Source: Pseudomonas helleri (GTDB lineage: Bacteria > Pseudomonadota > Gammaproteobacteria > Pseudomonadales > Pseudomonadaceae). Taken from it: a stretch of 64,000 bases of DNA. The notes beneath the pieces were generated by a model. The model was given only the letters and a program-made list of their open reading frames with translations, had not been told where the DNA came from and did not search any database. The translations under genes and the position numbers were made by a program. Location of the stretch: NCBI RefSeq assembly GCF_001043025.1, contig NZ_JYLD01000002.1, forward strand, positions 310,001 through 374,000, written 5' to 3'. This document shows positions 1-9,906 of the stretch, in pieces. The stretch's first letter is position 1, and each line of letters starts with the position of its first letter.

Positions 1-635
1 TGCCGCTGGACATGACCAAGCGTGACCCGGGCGCTGCACGCGACTCCTACAACGAGTTCGCCCAGCTCACCAGCCGTTTCCCGAACAGCCGTTATGCTCC
101 TGACGCCAAGCAACGCATGATTTACCTGCGTAACCTGCTGGCGGCATACGAAATCCACGTGGCCGACTACTACCTGACCCGTCAGGCTTATGTCGCAGCT
201 GCCAACCGTGGCCGCTATGTGGTTGAGAACTTCCAGGAAACCCCTTCGGTCGGTGACGGCCTGGCGGTGATGGTTGAGTCTTATCAGCGCATGCACCTCG
301 ACCAACTGGCTGCCACCAGCCTTGAAGTGCTCAAGGACAACTACCCGAACCACCCAAGCCTGGTGAACGGTGAGTTTGTGCCGCAGGTTTCCGAGTCTGA
401 CAACCGTTCGTGGCTGAGCAAGGCCACCTTGGGCCTGATCGAGTCGTCGACACCGCTGCCACCGGGTGAAACCCGCGCCAACCTCGACATCCAGAAGCAA
501 TACCAGGATGCCAAGGACGCCATTCCGTCGGAGCTCAAAGCCAAAGACGCTGATGGCAACATCATCGAAGACCCGGAAGACACCAGCAAAAGCCGCTCGT
601 GGTTCAGCTACATGACCTTTGGTCTGTTCGACTGA
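1..635 (+). CDS. bamD: Outer membrane assembly lipoprotein BamD (3' part)
   Basis: C-terminal about 211 residues of BamD (ComL), the lipoprotein that works with BamA to insert beta-barrel proteins into the outer membrane. The frame is open through the left edge, so the signal peptide, lipobox and first TPRs lie outside the window. TPR-like helices are visible (segments around [16 protein letters not shown] and [11 protein letters not shown]), followed by a charged C-terminal tail typical of Pseudomonas BamD. A rho-independent terminator follows directly. The downstream pilin and ispH neighbourhood matches the P. aeruginosa comL locus. Identity rests on sequence recall plus this context. Confidence 0.9.
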   Translation, partial: PLDMTKRDPGAARDSYNEFAQLTSRFPNSRYAPDAKQRMIYLRNLLAAYEIHVADYYLTRQAYVAAANRGRYVVENFQETPSVGDGLAVMVESYQRMHLDQLAATSLEVLKDNYPNHPSLVNGEFVPQVSESDNRSWLSKATLGLIESSTPLPPGETRANLDIQKQYQDAKDAIPSELKAKDADGNIIEDPEDTSKSRSWFSYMTFGLFD

Positions 636-648
636 TTGTTCGGCAATT

Positions 649-677
649 AAAAAAGAGCTCTTCGGGGCTCTTTTTTT
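649..677 (+). terminator. Rho-independent terminator of bamD
   Basis: GAGCTC and GGGCTC arms close on a TTCG tetraloop, preceded by an A run and followed by seven T. It lies 13 bases past the bamD stop. Confidence 0.9.
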
Positions 678-753
678 GGTCTGTGATTTGCTGCTGTGCG
701 CCCGCCAAGTCCTTGGCTAAACTGGCTGACCTTTTCTCGAATAGCGGATAACC

Positions 754-984
754 ATGCTTCGTTTACTGATCTGGGCTGCTCTGATTGCGGCTGGCGTGTG
801 GTTCTGGCGCAAATACAAAGCCAGCCTCCAGGCGCCTAAAAAACCGGCCGACCCTGGCGCACAACCGATGGTGCGTTGCGCCCACTGCGGCGTGCACCTG
901 CCACGCGATCGCGCCCTGAGCAAGCAGCAGCAATGGTTCTGCTCACAAGAGCACCTGCAGCAAGGCCCACAAGCCCCCCGCTAA
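754..984 (+). CDS. PP0621-family small membrane protein
   Basis: A 76-residue protein with one N-terminal membrane segment (about residues 3-17, LRLLIWAALIAAGVWFW). A lysine-rich linker leads to a short Cys/His zinc-binding-like tail (CAHCGVHLPRDRAL...FCSQEHL). This arrangement matches the PP0621 family of Pseudomonas, whose function is unknown. It sits between bamD and thiO as its own small unit; REP sequence follows the stop. I infer a membrane-anchored metal-binding knuckle and cannot assign a role. Confidence 0.75.
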   Translation: MLRLLIWAALIAAGVWFWRKYKASLQAPKKPADPGAQPMVRCAHCGVHLPRDRALSKQQQWFCSQEHLQQGPQAPR

Positions 985-988
985 AGCC

Positions 989-1112
989 AAAAGCTCGCTC
1001 CAACACTGGTCACGCCTTGTAGGAGCGAGCTTGCCTCGCGATCTTTTGATCTTGCTTTTACGACTGCTGCGCAGCCGAACGTAGCCTCGCAAGGCTCGTC
1101 AACGGCTACGGG
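989..1112. repeat. REP cluster, class A plus class B
   Basis: A class A arm (TGTAGGAGCGAGCTTGCCTC, from 1019) is preceded by a degenerate inverted partner (AAGCTCGCTCC at 991). A class B unit follows (1059-1112), with TGCTGCGCAGC and GTAGCCTCGCAAGGCTCGTC segments. It lies between the ends of two convergent genes. Confidence 0.85.
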
Positions 1113-1122
1113 TTGGTGTGCT

Positions 1123-2223
1123 TTAAATCCGCCCGGTCGGCGCATACGGCGTCGGGTCGATAATCGGCTCACGGCCCAGCAACAGGTCGGCAAACAACTG
1201 ACACGACGCTGGCGCCAGCACCAGGCCGTTACGGTAGTGCCCGCAGTTAAGCCACAACCCGTCAAACCCAGACATCCGGCCAATGTACGGGATGCCCTCA
1301 GGCGAGCCCGGTCGCAGGCCAGCCCAATGCCCCACCAGTTCGGCATCCGCCAGCGCAGGGATCAACTCAACGGCCGAAGCCTTAAGGCTTTCAAGCGCTA
1401 CGTCGGTCGGCGTTTTATCAAAGCCTTCGTGCTCCAGCGTACTGCCGATCAGGATATGCCCATCCCGGCGCGGGATCGCATAACGGCCTTTTGCCAAGAC
1501 CATGCTCGACAGCAGATCAGGCGCGCACTTGTACAAGATCATCTGCCCTTTTACCGGCTCCACTGGCAGCTCCAGGCCCAAAAGGCCCAGCAACTCGCCG
1601 CTCCAGGCACCCGCCGACAACACCACCTGATCGCCGCGAATCTCACCCTGCGCGGTGTTCACACCGGCAATGGTGCTGCCCTCACGGATAAACCCCTGCA
1701 CTTCACAGTGTTCATGGACCGTCACATTCGCCATGGCGTGCAGCGCCGCTTTCAGTGATTTAACCAGCCGCGGGTTACGCACGTTTGCCACATCCGCCAT
1801 GTAAATCGCCCGCGAGTAGCCACCACCCAGCACCGGTACGGCCTGTTCTACTGCCGGGATCTCAACGGCACTTAAAGGGCGACCTTCACGCTGCGCCCAC
1901 GCCAGCGCTTGCTCTTGGTCTTCAAGGTCCATCCAGTACAGGCCGGTGGTGTGGACTTCTGGATCAACACCGGTGGTGGTGAACAGACGGTCGGCCAGTT
2001 GTGGGTAAAAGTCCTGGGACCAATGCGCCAACGCCGTGACGGCCGGGTTGTAGCGCCAAGGGTACAGGGGCGAGACAATCCCGCCGCCCGCCCATGAAGA
2101 CTCTTGCCCGACGCCACTGCGATCCAGCAAAACCACGTGTTCAACCTCCGCCGCCAGGTTAAACGCCGTCAGAAGCCCGATCACGCCACCGCCTACAATC
2201 ACCACTCGTTGCTGCTTAGCCAT
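1123..2223 (-). CDS. thiO: Glycine oxidase ThiO
   Basis: A 366-residue FAD-dependent amine oxidase of the DAO family. It oxidises glycine to iminoacetate, which feeds thiazole synthase ThiG in thiamin synthesis. The FAD dinucleotide-binding glycine motif GGGVIG is at residues 11-16 after an N-terminal beta strand. The C-terminal substrate/FAD region includes RPGSPEGIPYIG. The length is normal and the ATG start lies upstream of the Rossmann strand as expected. P. aeruginosa has a D-amino-acid-oxidase-like gene at the same place beside the minor pilins. It is monocistronic here. The alternative name, D-amino acid oxidase, describes the same fold. Confidence 0.85.
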   Translation of the reverse strand: MAKQQRVVIVGGGVIGLLTAFNLAAEVEHVVLLDRSGVGQESSWAGGGIVSPLYPWRYNPAVTALAHWSQDFYPQLADRLFTTTGVDPEVHTTGLYWMDLEDQEQALAWAQREGRPLSAVEIPAVEQAVPVLGGGYSRAIYMADVANVRNPRLVKSLKAALHAMANVTVHEHCEVQGFIREGSTIAGVNTAQGEIRGDQVVLSAGAWSGELLGLLGLELPVEPVKGQMILYKCAPDLLSSMVLAKGRYAIPRRDGHILIGSTLEHEGFDKTPTDVALESLKASAVELIPALADAELVGHWAGLRPGSPEGIPYIGRMSGFDGLWLNCGHYRNGLVLAPASCQLFADLLLGREPIIDPTPYAPTGRI

Positions 2224-2257
2224 CTATCCACTCAGCTCAAAAAATGCACATTAATCG

Positions 2258-2659
2258 TCAGCGCCCCCAACACTGTTGCCTTGTCAGGTCCGGGGCGGCG
2301 TTTGTATTGGCTGCCAGGCCCACGTGGTTCAACGTGTAGTCACCACAGGCGTCTCCCGCCATGGGCGAGTCTGCTCGACGTGTCGCCGTCAACAGGTAGG
2401 TGTGATCGGCGAGCTCATAGGTCATCAGGTAGTGCTGATTACCCGGGCTGACATTTTCCGCCCCACTGTATAAACCTTTTTTCGTATAAAAACGCTCAAG
2501 ACTTTGGGATTGCTCTGACAACAGCAATACAAGTTGAGCGCGATAGCCGCGCTTCACTGAGTCGCTGTAAAGCGGATACGCGAACGCGCCAAGGATGCCG
2601 ATGATCGCCACCACGATCATCAACTCCATCAACGTGAACCCTGCTCCATACCTTTTCAT
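2258..2659 (-). CDS. pilE: Type IV minor pilin PilE
   Basis: A 133-residue prepilin starting at the ATG just before [13 protein letters not shown]. An upstream in-frame extension is rejected because a type IV leader must be short. The peptidase site is [18 protein letters not shown] with Glu at +5, followed by the hydrophobic helix. Two C-terminal cysteines (DACGDY and QQCWGR) form a likely D-region disulfide. It is the last gene of pilV-pilW-pilX-pilE. It begins only 10 bases after the pilX stop, where P. aeruginosa has pilY1 and pilY2. Predicted role: inner-membrane priming or minor subunit of type IV pili. Confidence 0.85.
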   Translation of the reverse strand: MKRYGAGFTLMELMIVVAIIGILGAFAYPLYSDSVKRGYRAQLVLLLSEQSQSLERFYTKKGLYSGAENVSPGNQHYLMTYELADHTYLLTATRRADSPMAGDACGDYTLNHVGLAANTNAAPDLTRQQCWGR

Positions 2660-2669
2660 ACCGTTGCCC

Positions 2670-3212
2670 TTACTGGATTTGCCGCCACATGATGCGTCGA
2701 AACTGCTGACGTACGGGTTCGCCCGCCTCGCTGTCTGTTGGCTGATAACGCGCATAAACGCTCTCCAGCACCGTACGTGAAGGGCCGCGCGCCCCAACGG
2801 CGGTCACACGGTAAAAGTGCGCTGAAGCAATACCCGGCAAGTGTGCAGGCGTTACGCCCACACCCAGGCTTTGAATACCGAACACGCCATCAGGCGCCTT
2901 AAGCCACAGCACACCGGACTGCGGGTCCAGGCCGGGCAAGACCTGCGTGCGGGCCGACAAAGGCGGCACGCATTGAGCCGGCGCGCTGCATACCAGCAGC
3001 TCACGCCACTGCGTCTGCACCTGCGCCTCGCCCATGCGCAGCCCCGTTTCCGCGGCCTGCAACGAGTGATTGGCAAACCACACACTGCCCGCCATTTTTT
3101 CTTGCTGCACGGCGCTCTGTAAGGAGGTAAGCCCCAGCACACTGAGCAACAGCAACAATGTGAGGCAAACCAACAGGACCATGCCCGACTGTTTACGCGG
3201 GTAATCACGCAT
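2670..3212 (-). CDS. pilX: Minor pilin PilX
   Basis: A 180-residue protein with a PilX-type N-terminus. A short leader RKQSG precedes [25 protein letters not shown]. Residue +5 after the cleavage site is Val instead of Glu, as is usual for PilX/GspK-like tip pseudopilins. Two cysteines ([10 protein letters not shown]) may pair. A strong GGGGGAG ribosome-binding site supports the ATG start. It sits 8 bases after the pilW stop. Expected role: part of the minor-pilin complex that starts pilus assembly. Confidence 0.82.
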   Translation of the reverse strand: MRDYPRKQSGMVLLVCLTLLLLLSVLGLTSLQSAVQQEKMAGSVWFANHSLQAAETGLRMGEAQVQTQWRELLVCSAPAQCVPPLSARTQVLPGLDPQSGVLWLKAPDGVFGIQSLGVGVTPAHLPGIASAHFYRVTAVGARGPSRTVLESVYARYQPTDSEAGEPVRQQFRRIMWRQIQ

Positions 3213-3220
3213 AACTCCCC

Positions 3221-3916
3221 CTAACCCAGCCGATTACGCAGGGCCACCACCAGGTGGTAGGTCTGATCCTTTACCCGTGCCTTGGGATCGCGCAGTGTCA
3301 GGGCTATTTTCAGGCTGCGGATACTGGCCAAACTACTTGGGCTTTGTTCATAGCGCTGAACCGATGCCCCCGCTGCCGAACTGGCGACACCAAACGTCAC
3401 CTCAAACGCCGCCACGTTATCCAGCAGCACCGCTTTACCCGGGCCAGTCTTGAGCTGCCCGTTCTCAAACCAGTAAACAACGTTACGTAATGCAAAGGCG
3501 GTTTCACCGGGTTCAAGCGGCCCAGGCTGCCCGGCATAGGCCTGTGCATAACGTTTACAGTCCGACACCACCGTCCAGTCCGGCCGGGTGCCTTGCAGGC
3601 CGACATCACCACTGACGAACCGCCACGACCTGGAACCCGCTGCGCCCTGCCATGAAACAGGCGTCTGGAACACGGCAGGCGCATTGATGATGCTGTCGGC
3701 CGACAGGCAGCCGAACATGCCAATCATGCGAATTTCCTGCGCGATTTTGCTCAGGACAAAACGGGCGTCTTCTTGGGCGATGGCGGCGGCATACTGCGCT
3801 AGGTAAGTCTCACGGGCACTCAAAAATACCTGGGTGGCACCCGACATCAGCAGCACGCCCAGCCCTAGGGCGATCAGCAGCTCTATCAGGCCAAACCCGG
3901 CATTGCGACGTGTCAT
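3221..3916 (-). CDS. pilW: Minor pilin PilW
   Basis: A 231-residue minor pilin. The chosen ATG overlaps the pilV stop in an ATGA arrangement and gives the leader TRRNAG before FGLIELLIALGLGVLLMSG, with Glu at +5. The N-terminal helix continues into QVFLSARETYLAQY. Length and position between pilV and pilX match PilW. It probably acts in the priming/tip complex of type IV pili at the inner membrane. Translational coupling to pilV is likely from the overlap. Confidence 0.85.
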   Translation of the reverse strand: MTRRNAGFGLIELLIALGLGVLLMSGATQVFLSARETYLAQYAAAIAQEDARFVLSKIAQEIRMIGMFGCLSADSIINAPAVFQTPVSWQGAAGSRSWRFVSGDVGLQGTRPDWTVVSDCKRYAQAYAGQPGPLEPGETAFALRNVVYWFENGQLKTGPGKAVLLDNVAAFEVTFGVASSAAGASVQRYEQSPSSLASIRSLKIALTLRDPKARVKDQTYHLVVALRNRLG

Positions 3917-4353
3917 GAGGCGCCCATCGCAAACCCGGATGCGATCTGGCTGGTCAGGCTGAATGTTTGCCACTGGCCCCCGGCACGCGTGTCGTCCCAT
4001 TGCAGAGTGATGGCCACCTGACGCTCGTTGATCGCAATGCTGCCCTTGGCACTTGCCCCGCCGAATTGGCGAACATTGCGCTTGAAGTCACTCAAATCCT
4101 GGCCCAGCACACTGTGCAACCCCGCTCCGGCAGTCGCCCCGGCGTAATCAGCCGCAGGGTTGGCGCGAATACGATCCAGCATGTCGTAGGCAATAAAACT
4201 GGCTTGGGTAGTCATTAACGCGCTGTCGGTGTGTTTCAGCGCATTCAGCTGTACGGCGGCCGCCCCCAGCAACCCGCCCGCCAAAATAACTGTCGCCACC
4301 AGCACCTCAATCAAGGTGACCCCGCTTTGCCGGCGTTTATCCGATCGATTCAT
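3913..4353 (-). CDS. pilV: Minor pilin PilV
   Basis: A 146-residue minor pilin and the first gene of the pilVWXE operon. The start ATG before NRSDKRRQSG gives a short positively charged leader. The cleavage site is G|VTLIEVLVATVILAGGLLGAAAVQLNAL with Glu at +5. It contains the typical AYDMLDRIRANPAADYAG segment of PilV proteins. A 249-base divergent spacer separates it from the FimT-like gene and presumably holds promoters for both directions. Confidence 0.85.
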   Translation of the reverse strand: MNRSDKRRQSGVTLIEVLVATVILAGGLLGAAAVQLNALKHTDSALMTTQASFIAYDMLDRIRANPAADYAGATAGAGLHSVLGQDLSDFKRNVRQFGGASAKGSIAINERQVAITLQWDDTRAGGQWQTFSLTSQIASGFAMGAS

Positions 4354-4602
4354 GTGCGCCACCCTGGCCATCACTCGCCGACACGTCCTGTGTCGACCTG
4401 CCAAAAGCCTAGCCCTGTACACAGGCCATGTTTGTAGGATCTGGCTGGTAAAGCGCCGGGACTAATCGTCCATTCAGGTAAGCTACCTAACGCTGATAAC
4501 GCTTTAAACATGCTGAAATCGTTGCGTGAGCGGCACACGTCATGGCTGAGCTATACCGATACAAGCGCAAGGAAGCGCGAGGGCATGTCCAGGGAGGACA
4601 AC

Positions 4603-5124
4603 GTGTATCAACACGGCATGAGCATGATCCAACTGTTGTTCACGCTGGCGATTGTCGCGATTACCGCGCAATTCGCCGGCCCGGCCTACGGCGTTCTGGT
4701 TGAACAGCAACGCCGTCAGGTCGCGGCCGAACAATTGGCCAGCGGTTTGCGTAACGCGCGCACCGAGGCGCTGGTTCGCCACCACTATGTAGTGGTGCAC
4801 GCACTGCAAGACGATTGGAGCAAAGGCTGGAGGATTATTCTGGATCAGAGCGGCCGGGGGCATCTGGATGAGAGCAACCCGGTCCTTGCGTACAAGCAAG
4901 GCAACGCGCAAATACCGATTGCCGGCAATACGCCGGTCAAACATTACGTGCGGTTCAACCCGCTGGGCGAACCGTTATTAAGTGGCGGGGCATTTCAGGC
5001 GGGGACGTTACATATCTGTCAGGCCGACACCGCTCTGAGCCACTACCAAGTGGTACTCGCCAAGAGCGGTCGGATCAGCCTGCGCAGCGATCAAGCAACG
5101 CAGGCATTGTGTGCCACGGCTTAA
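4603..5124 (+). CDS. GspH/FimT-family pseudopilin
   Basis: About 173 residues. I choose the GTG at 4603 because AGGGAGG ends six bases before it and the resulting leader VYQHG is the short prepilin form; longer ATG starts (4510, 4585) give unusually long leaders. The mature N-terminus [19 protein letters not shown] has Gln at +5 where most pilins have Glu. The body ([32 protein letters not shown]) matches the GspH/FimT/FimU fold. It lies divergent to pilVWXE rather than first in that operon. Its TAA shares bases with the ispH stop on the other strand. Confidence 0.8.
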   Translation: MYQHGMSMIQLLFTLAIVAITAQFAGPAYGVLVEQQRRQVAAEQLASGLRNARTEALVRHHYVVVHALQDDWSKGWRIILDQSGRGHLDESNPVLAYKQGNAQIPIAGNTPVKHYVRFNPLGEPLLSGGAFQAGTLHICQADTALSHYQVVLAKSGRISLRSDQATQALCATA

Positions 5125-6068
5125 ATCAGGGAGCGAACGCGCAGTTCTTTAGGCATCGAGAAGGTGATGTTCTCTTCGCGGCCAGCCAGTTCGTCTGCCC
5201 CCGTTGCGCCCCAGGCATGCAACTGCTGAATCACACCGCGCACCAGCACCTCAGGCGCCGACGCCCCTGCGGTAATACCAATGCGCTGCACACCTTCAAA
5301 CCAGCTTTGTTGCAGGTCTTCGGCACCATCAATCAGGTAAGCCGGGGTGGCCATGCGTTCAGCCAGTTCGCGCAAACGGTTGGAGTTTGAGCTGTTCGGG
5401 CTGCCCACCACCAAGACCACGTCGCACTCGTCGGCCAGTTGCTTGACCGCATCCTGACGGTTTTGCGTGGCGTAGCAGATGTCGTCCTTGCGCGGGCCGC
5501 CAATGGCCGGGAAGCGCGAACGCAGCGCGTCGATCACACGGCTGGTGTCGTCCATCGACAAGGTGGTCTGGGTCACAAACGCGAGTTTTTCGGGGTTGTT
5601 GACGTGCAGGTTGGCGACATCTTTTTCGTCTTCAACCAGATAAATCGCGCCGCCATTGCTCGCGTCGTACTGCCCCATGGTGCCTTCGACTTCCGGGTGC
5701 CCGGCGTGGCCGATCAGGATGCACTCACGGCCATCGCGGCTGTAGCGTGCCACTTCGATATGCACCTTGGTCACCAGCGGGCAGGTGGCATCGAACACTT
5801 TGAGGCCACGGCCTGCCGCTTCGGTACGCACGGCCTGGGAAACGCCGTGGGCACTGAAAATCACGATGACGTCATCCGGCACCTGGTCCAGCTCTTCAAC
5901 AAAGATCGCGCCACGGGAGCGCAGGTCTTCGACCACAAATTTGTTGTGCACCACTTCGTGGCGAACATAAATAGGCGGACCGAAAACTTCGAGAGCGCGA
6001 TTGACGATTTCAATCGCTCGGTCCACCCCAGCGCAGAAGCCACGGGGGTTGGCGAGTTTGATGTGCAT
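5121..6068 (-). CDS. ispH: 4-hydroxy-3-methylbut-2-enyl diphosphate reductase IspH
   Basis: A 315-residue last enzyme of the MEP isoprenoid pathway, converting HMBPP to IPP and DMAPP with a 4Fe-4S cluster. The three cluster cysteines are visible in [19 protein letters not shown] and [11 protein letters not shown]. The substrate-binding [20 protein letters not shown] and [10 protein letters not shown] segments are also present. Full length. It is the last gene of the ribF-ileS-lspA-fkpB-ispH string, 65 bases after fkpB. A small CCCGGC hairpin without a T run (6111-6126) lies in that gap and may process or damp the transcript. Confidence 0.95.
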   Translation of the reverse strand: MHIKLANPRGFCAGVDRAIEIVNRALEVFGPPIYVRHEVVHNKFVVEDLRSRGAIFVEELDQVPDDVIVIFSAHGVSQAVRTEAAGRGLKVFDATCPLVTKVHIEVARYSRDGRECILIGHAGHPEVEGTMGQYDASNGGAIYLVEDEKDVANLHVNNPEKLAFVTQTTLSMDDTSRVIDALRSRFPAIGGPRKDDICYATQNRQDAVKQLADECDVVLVVGSPNSSNSNRLRELAERMATPAYLIDGAEDLQQSWFEGVQRIGITAGASAPEVLVRGVIQQLHAWGATGADELAGREENITFSMPKELRVRSLI

Positions 6069-6133
6069 GCTGAGCCTCGTGGGTCGCGCAGAAAAATAAT
6101 GCCAATCAGGCCCGGCACACGCCGGGCTCTGAA

Positions 6134-6571
6134 TTACAGCGCTTTAACGTCTTTGATTTCCACGTCGAAGGTCAGGGTTTTGCCTGACAACGGGTGGTTG
6201 AAATCAATGGTCACTTGCTCGTCGTCAAAGGCTTTGACCACACCCGGCAGCTCGGTGTTGGCCGCGTCATTGAAGATCACCAGCAAACCTTCAGACAGGT
6301 CCATGTCCTTGAACTGCGAACGTGGAATGATCTGTACGTTTTGCGGGTTAGGCTGGCCGAACGCGTTTTCCGGGAGGATTTGCAGGGTGCGTTTGTCGCC
6401 CGCCTTGAAACCGAACAAGGCGGCTTCAAAACCTGGCAACAGGCTGCCATCACCCACCTTGAAGGTCGCAGGGGACTTGTCGAATGTACTGTCGACGGTG
6501 TCGCCATTCTCCAGGCGCAATGCGAAATGCAGCGTGACTTCCGTGTTCTGGCCAATACGTTGCTCAGTCAT
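6134..6571 (-). CDS. fkpB: FKBP-type peptidyl-prolyl isomerase FkpB (SlpA)
   Basis: A 145-residue SlyD-like FKBP prolyl isomerase. It starts [41 protein letters not shown], with an insert-in-flap domain in the middle ([20 protein letters not shown]) and then [27 protein letters not shown]. It lacks the His-rich tail of SlyD. It overlaps the end of lspA by 8 bases and precedes ispH, the standard gammaproteobacterial order. Expected to be a cytoplasmic folding helper. Confidence 0.92.
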   Translation of the reverse strand: MTEQRIGQNTEVTLHFALRLENGDTVDSTFDKSPATFKVGDGSLLPGFEAALFGFKAGDKRTLQILPENAFGQPNPQNVQIIPRSQFKDMDLSEGLLVIFNDAANTELPGVVKAFDDEQVTIDFNHPLSGKTLTFDVEIKDVKAL

Positions 6572-7082
6572 GAGCCGGTTCTCCAGACTTTTTACTTTTG
6601 AACATATCCAGTGCCAGCATCACCGCGCCCACGCAAATCGCACTGTCGGCGAAGTTGAAGGCCGGGAAATACCAGCGGTTTTGCCAATGCACCAGAATGA
6701 AATCGACCACATGACCGTACACAATCCGGTCATACAGGTTGCCCAGCGCGCCGCCCAAAATCAGCGCCAGCGCAATCGCCAACCAGGTGTCATTGCGCCC
6801 AAGGCGCTTGAGCCAGACGATCAGCACGGCGCTGACCACAATGGCGATCAGGGCAAACAGCCAACGCTGCCAGCCAGCACTGTCAGCCAAAAAGCTGAAG
6901 GCTGCGCCGGTGTTGTAGGCCAGCGTCCAGCTGAACAGGTCCGGGATGACCACGATTTGCTGGTACATCTGCAAGGCGTTGTCGAAATAGACCTTGCTGG
7001 TCAGGTCAATGACCAGGACCAGCACAGTCAACCAGAGCCAGCCCAGGCGCCCGAAGCGCCCGGCAGTGCTGGTGTTAGGCAT
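6564..7082 (-). CDS. lspA: Lipoprotein signal peptidase LspA
   Basis: A 172-residue signal peptidase II, an aspartic membrane protease that cuts prolipoprotein signal peptides. The ATG at 7082 overlaps the ileS stop; the longer in-frame start is inside ileS. Four membrane segments are visible. The catalytic-site blocks are [16 protein letters not shown] and [11 protein letters not shown], carrying the two catalytic aspartates. It is translationally coupled to ileS and to fkpB. Confidence 0.95.
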   Translation of the reverse strand: MPNTSTAGRFGRLGWLWLTVLVLVIDLTSKVYFDNALQMYQQIVVIPDLFSWTLAYNTGAAFSFLADSAGWQRWLFALIAIVVSAVLIVWLKRLGRNDTWLAIALALILGGALGNLYDRIVYGHVVDFILVHWQNRWYFPAFNFADSAICVGAVMLALDMFKSKKSGEPAHD

Positions 7083-9906
7083 AGTGACGTACCTCGCCGG
7101 TGCCGCTGATGTTGTCAACGCAACGGCCGCAGATTTCCGGATGCTCCGGGTTCACGCCCACGTCTTCACGGCAATGCCAGCAGCGCGCGCACTTGGCGTG
7201 TGCCGACTTGACCACTTTGAGCTTGAGGCCCGGTACTTCGGTGACCACAGCGTCAGCCGGTGCCAGCGCAAAAGGCGCAACACTGGCGGTGGAGGTGATC
7301 AGCACGAAGCGCAGTTCGTTGCTCAGCTTGGACAGGTCAGCGGCCAGTTCAGCTTCGGCGAACAAGGTCACTTCTGCCTGCAAGTTGCCGCCAATGGCCT
7401 TGGCTGCGCGCAGGTTTTCCATTTCCTTGTTGACCGCAACCTTGACCGCCATGATCCGCTCCCAGTAGTCGCGGTCCAGCTCGGTGCCTTCCGGCAGTTC
7501 GCTCAGGCCGTCATACCAAGTGTTGAGCATGACCGATTCGTTGCGCTCGCCCGGCAGGTATTGCCACAGTTCGTCGGCGGTGAAAGCCAGGATCGGAGCG
7601 ATCCAGCGCACCAGCGCTTCAGAGATGTGGAACAGCGCGGTCTGGCACGAACGACGGGCCTTGCTGTTGGCGCCCGTGGTGTACTGGCGGTCCTTGATGA
7701 TGTCGAGGTAGAAACCACCGAGTTCCTGGACGCAGAAGTTGTGCACTTTGGAGTACACGTTCCAGAAACGGTATTCGCCGTAGTGCAGCTCCAGCTCACG
7801 TTGCAGCAACAGGGCGCGGTCTACTGCCCAACGGTCCAGCGCGAGCATTTCTTCAGCAGGCAGCAGGTCGGTGGCCGGGTTGAAGCCGGTCAGGTTGGAA
7901 AGCAGGAAGCGCGCGGTGTTACGGATACGCCGGTAGGCGTCCGCACTGCGCTGCAGGATCTGGTCAGACACTGCGATTTCGCCCGAGTAGTCGGTCGAGG
8001 CCACCCACAGACGCATGATGTCAGCGCCCAAGGTATCGTTGACCTTCTGCGGTGCAATCACGTTGCCCAGCGACTTGGACATCTTGCGGCCCGCTTCGTC
8101 CACGGTGAAACCGTGAGTCAGCAGTTCGCGGTACGGCGCGTGGTTGTCGATGGCGCAGCCGGTCAGCAACGACGAATGGAACCAGCCACGGTGCTGGTCG
8201 GAACCCTCAAGGTACAGATCGGCACGCGGGCCGGTCTCGTGGCCCATCGGGTGCGAACCGCGCAGCACGTGCCAATGGGTAGTACCCGAATCGAACCATA
8301 CGTCCAGGGTATCGCTGATTTTGTCGTACAGCGGCGCTTCGTCGCCCAACAGCTCGGCCGGGTCCAGCTTGAACCAGGCTTCGATGCCTTCGACTTCAAC
8401 GCGCTTGGCCACTTCTTCCATCATTTCGACGGTGCGTGGGTGCAGTTCACCGCTTTCCTTGTTCAGGAAGAACGGGATCGGCACGCCCCAGTTGCGTTGA
8501 CGCGAGATGCACCAGTCTGGACGGTTGGCGATCATCGAATGCAGGCGCGCCTGGCCCCAGGCCGGTACGAACTGGGTGTCTTCGATGGCTTGCAGTGCGC
8601 GGGTACGCAGGGTCTCGCCCGCTACTGGCTCTTTGTCCATACCGATAAACCACTGCGCGGTTGCGCGGTAGATCAGCGGGGTTTTGTGACGCCAGCAGTG
8701 CATGTAGCTGTGGCTGATGGTTTCGGTGAACATCAACGCGTCGACTTCGGTCAGCTTGTCGATGATGTTCTGGTTGGCTTTCCAGATGAACTGGCCACCG
8801 AAGAACTCCAGCGACGGCACGTACACGCCATTGCTTTGAACCGGGTTGATGATGTCGTCGTTGACCATGCCATAGGCTTTGCAGGTCACGAAGTCGTCTA
8901 CGCCGTAAGCCGGTGCGGAGTGAACCACGCCGGTGCCAGCGCCCAGTTCAACGTACTCAGCCAGGTAAACCGGCGACAGGCGGTCGTAGAACGGGTGACG
9001 GAAGTTGATCAGTTCCAGTGCCGAACCGGTGGTGGTGGCGATCACAGACCCTTGCAGGTTGTAACGCACCAGGCTCGATTCAACCAGTTCTTCAGCGAGC
9101 ACCAACAGTTTGTCGCCCACGTCGACCAGCGCGTAGGTGAACTCCGGGTGCACGTTCAGCGCCTGGTTGGCCGGGATGGTCCACGGGGTGGTGGTCCAGA
9201 TCACGATCGCCGCCGGCTTGCTCAAGGTTGCCAGGCCAAAGGCCTCGGCTAGCTTGGCGTCATCGGCAACCGGGAAGGCAACGTCGATGGCCGACGACTT
9301 TTTGTCCTGGTATTCGACTTCTGCTTCAGCCAGGGCCGAGCCGCAATCGAAGCACCAGTTCACTGGCTTCAGACCTTTGAAGACGAAACCGCCTTTGACG
9401 ATTTCGGCCAAGGCACGGATTTCACCGGCCTCGTTTTTGAAGTCCATGGTTTTGTACGGGTTGGCGAAGTCACCCAGCACACCCAGACGGATGAACTCGG
9501 ACTTTTGGCCTTCGATCTGCTCGGTCGCGTAGGCACGGCACAGTTCGCGAGTTTTATCCGCGGACAGGTTTTTACCGTGAGTCACTTCGACCTTGTGCTC
9601 AATAGGCAGACCGTGACAGTCCCAGCCCGGTACGTACGGCGCATCGAAACCGGCGAGGGTTTTCGAACGCACGATCATGTCTTTCAGAATCTTGTTCAGC
9701 GCATGACCGATGTGAATCGTACCGTTGGCGTACGGAGGACCGTCATGAAGTACGAACTTCGGACGATCCTTACTAATCTCGCGCAACTTCCCGTACAGGC
9801 CAATGCTGTCCCAGCGCTGCAAAATTTGCGGTTCGCGCTGTGGCAGGCCGGCCTTCATTGGGAAGGCTGTGTCCGGAAGGTTTAACGTGGATTTGTAGTC
9901 GGTCAT
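7075..9906 (-). CDS. ileS: Isoleucyl-tRNA synthetase IleS
   Basis: A 943-residue class I synthetase that charges tRNA-Ile and edits valine. The HIGH motif is in [12 protein letters not shown] near residue 65. The KMSKS loop is in [13 protein letters not shown]-terminal zinc finger is seen in [12 protein letters not shown]...CGRCV. The length is normal for the bacterial type with a zinc tail. Its start codon overlaps the ribF stop (ATGA) and its stop overlaps the lspA start, so the cluster is translationally coupled. Confidence 0.98.
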   Translation of the reverse strand: MTDYKSTLNLPDTAFPMKAGLPQREPQILQRWDSIGLYGKLREISKDRPKFVLHDGPPYANGTIHIGHALNKILKDMIVRSKTLAGFDAPYVPGWDCHGLPIEHKVEVTHGKNLSADKTRELCRAYATEQIEGQKSEFIRLGVLGDFANPYKTMDFKNEAGEIRALAEIVKGGFVFKGLKPVNWCFDCGSALAEAEVEYQDKKSSAIDVAFPVADDAKLAEAFGLATLSKPAAIVIWTTTPWTIPANQALNVHPEFTYALVDVGDKLLVLAEELVESSLVRYNLQGSVIATTTGSALELINFRHPFYDRLSPVYLAEYVELGAGTGVVHSAPAYGVDDFVTCKAYGMVNDDIINPVQSNGVYVPSLEFFGGQFIWKANQNIIDKLTEVDALMFTETISHSYMHCWRHKTPLIYRATAQWFIGMDKEPVAGETLRTRALQAIEDTQFVPAWGQARLHSMIANRPDWCISRQRNWGVPIPFFLNKESGELHPRTVEMMEEVAKRVEVEGIEAWFKLDPAELLGDEAPLYDKISDTLDVWFDSGTTHWHVLRGSHPMGHETGPRADLYLEGSDQHRGWFHSSLLTGCAIDNHAPYRELLTHGFTVDEAGRKMSKSLGNVIAPQKVNDTLGADIMRLWVASTDYSGEIAVSDQILQRSADAYRRIRNTARFLLSNLTGFNPATDLLPAEEMLALDRWAVDRALLLQRELELHYGEYRFWNVYSKVHNFCVQELGGFYLDIIKDRQYTTGANSKARRSCQTALFHISEALVRWIAPILAFTADELWQYLPGERNESVMLNTWYDGLSELPEGTELDRDYWERIMAVKVAVNKEMENLRAAKAIGGNLQAEVTLFAEAELAADLSKLSNELRFVLITSTASVAPFALAPADAVVTEVPGLKLKVVKSAHAKCARCWHCREDVGVNPEHPEICGRCVDNISGTGEVRHYA

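Noticed and set aside
4510..4602. Longer ATG starts for the FimT-like gene
   Set aside because: They would give a leader of 16 or more residues before the peptidase site, and the GTG at 4603 has a much better ribosome-binding site.
5439..7109. A 556-codon open frame on the plus strand
   Set aside because: Runs antisense through ispH, fkpB and lspA, all clearly real and in operon order.
6994..9252. A 752-codon open frame on the plus strand
   Set aside because: It is the antisense shadow of ileS, which has all synthetase motifs. Its composition (His, Gln, Arg and Val rich) is typical of GC-rich antisense frames.
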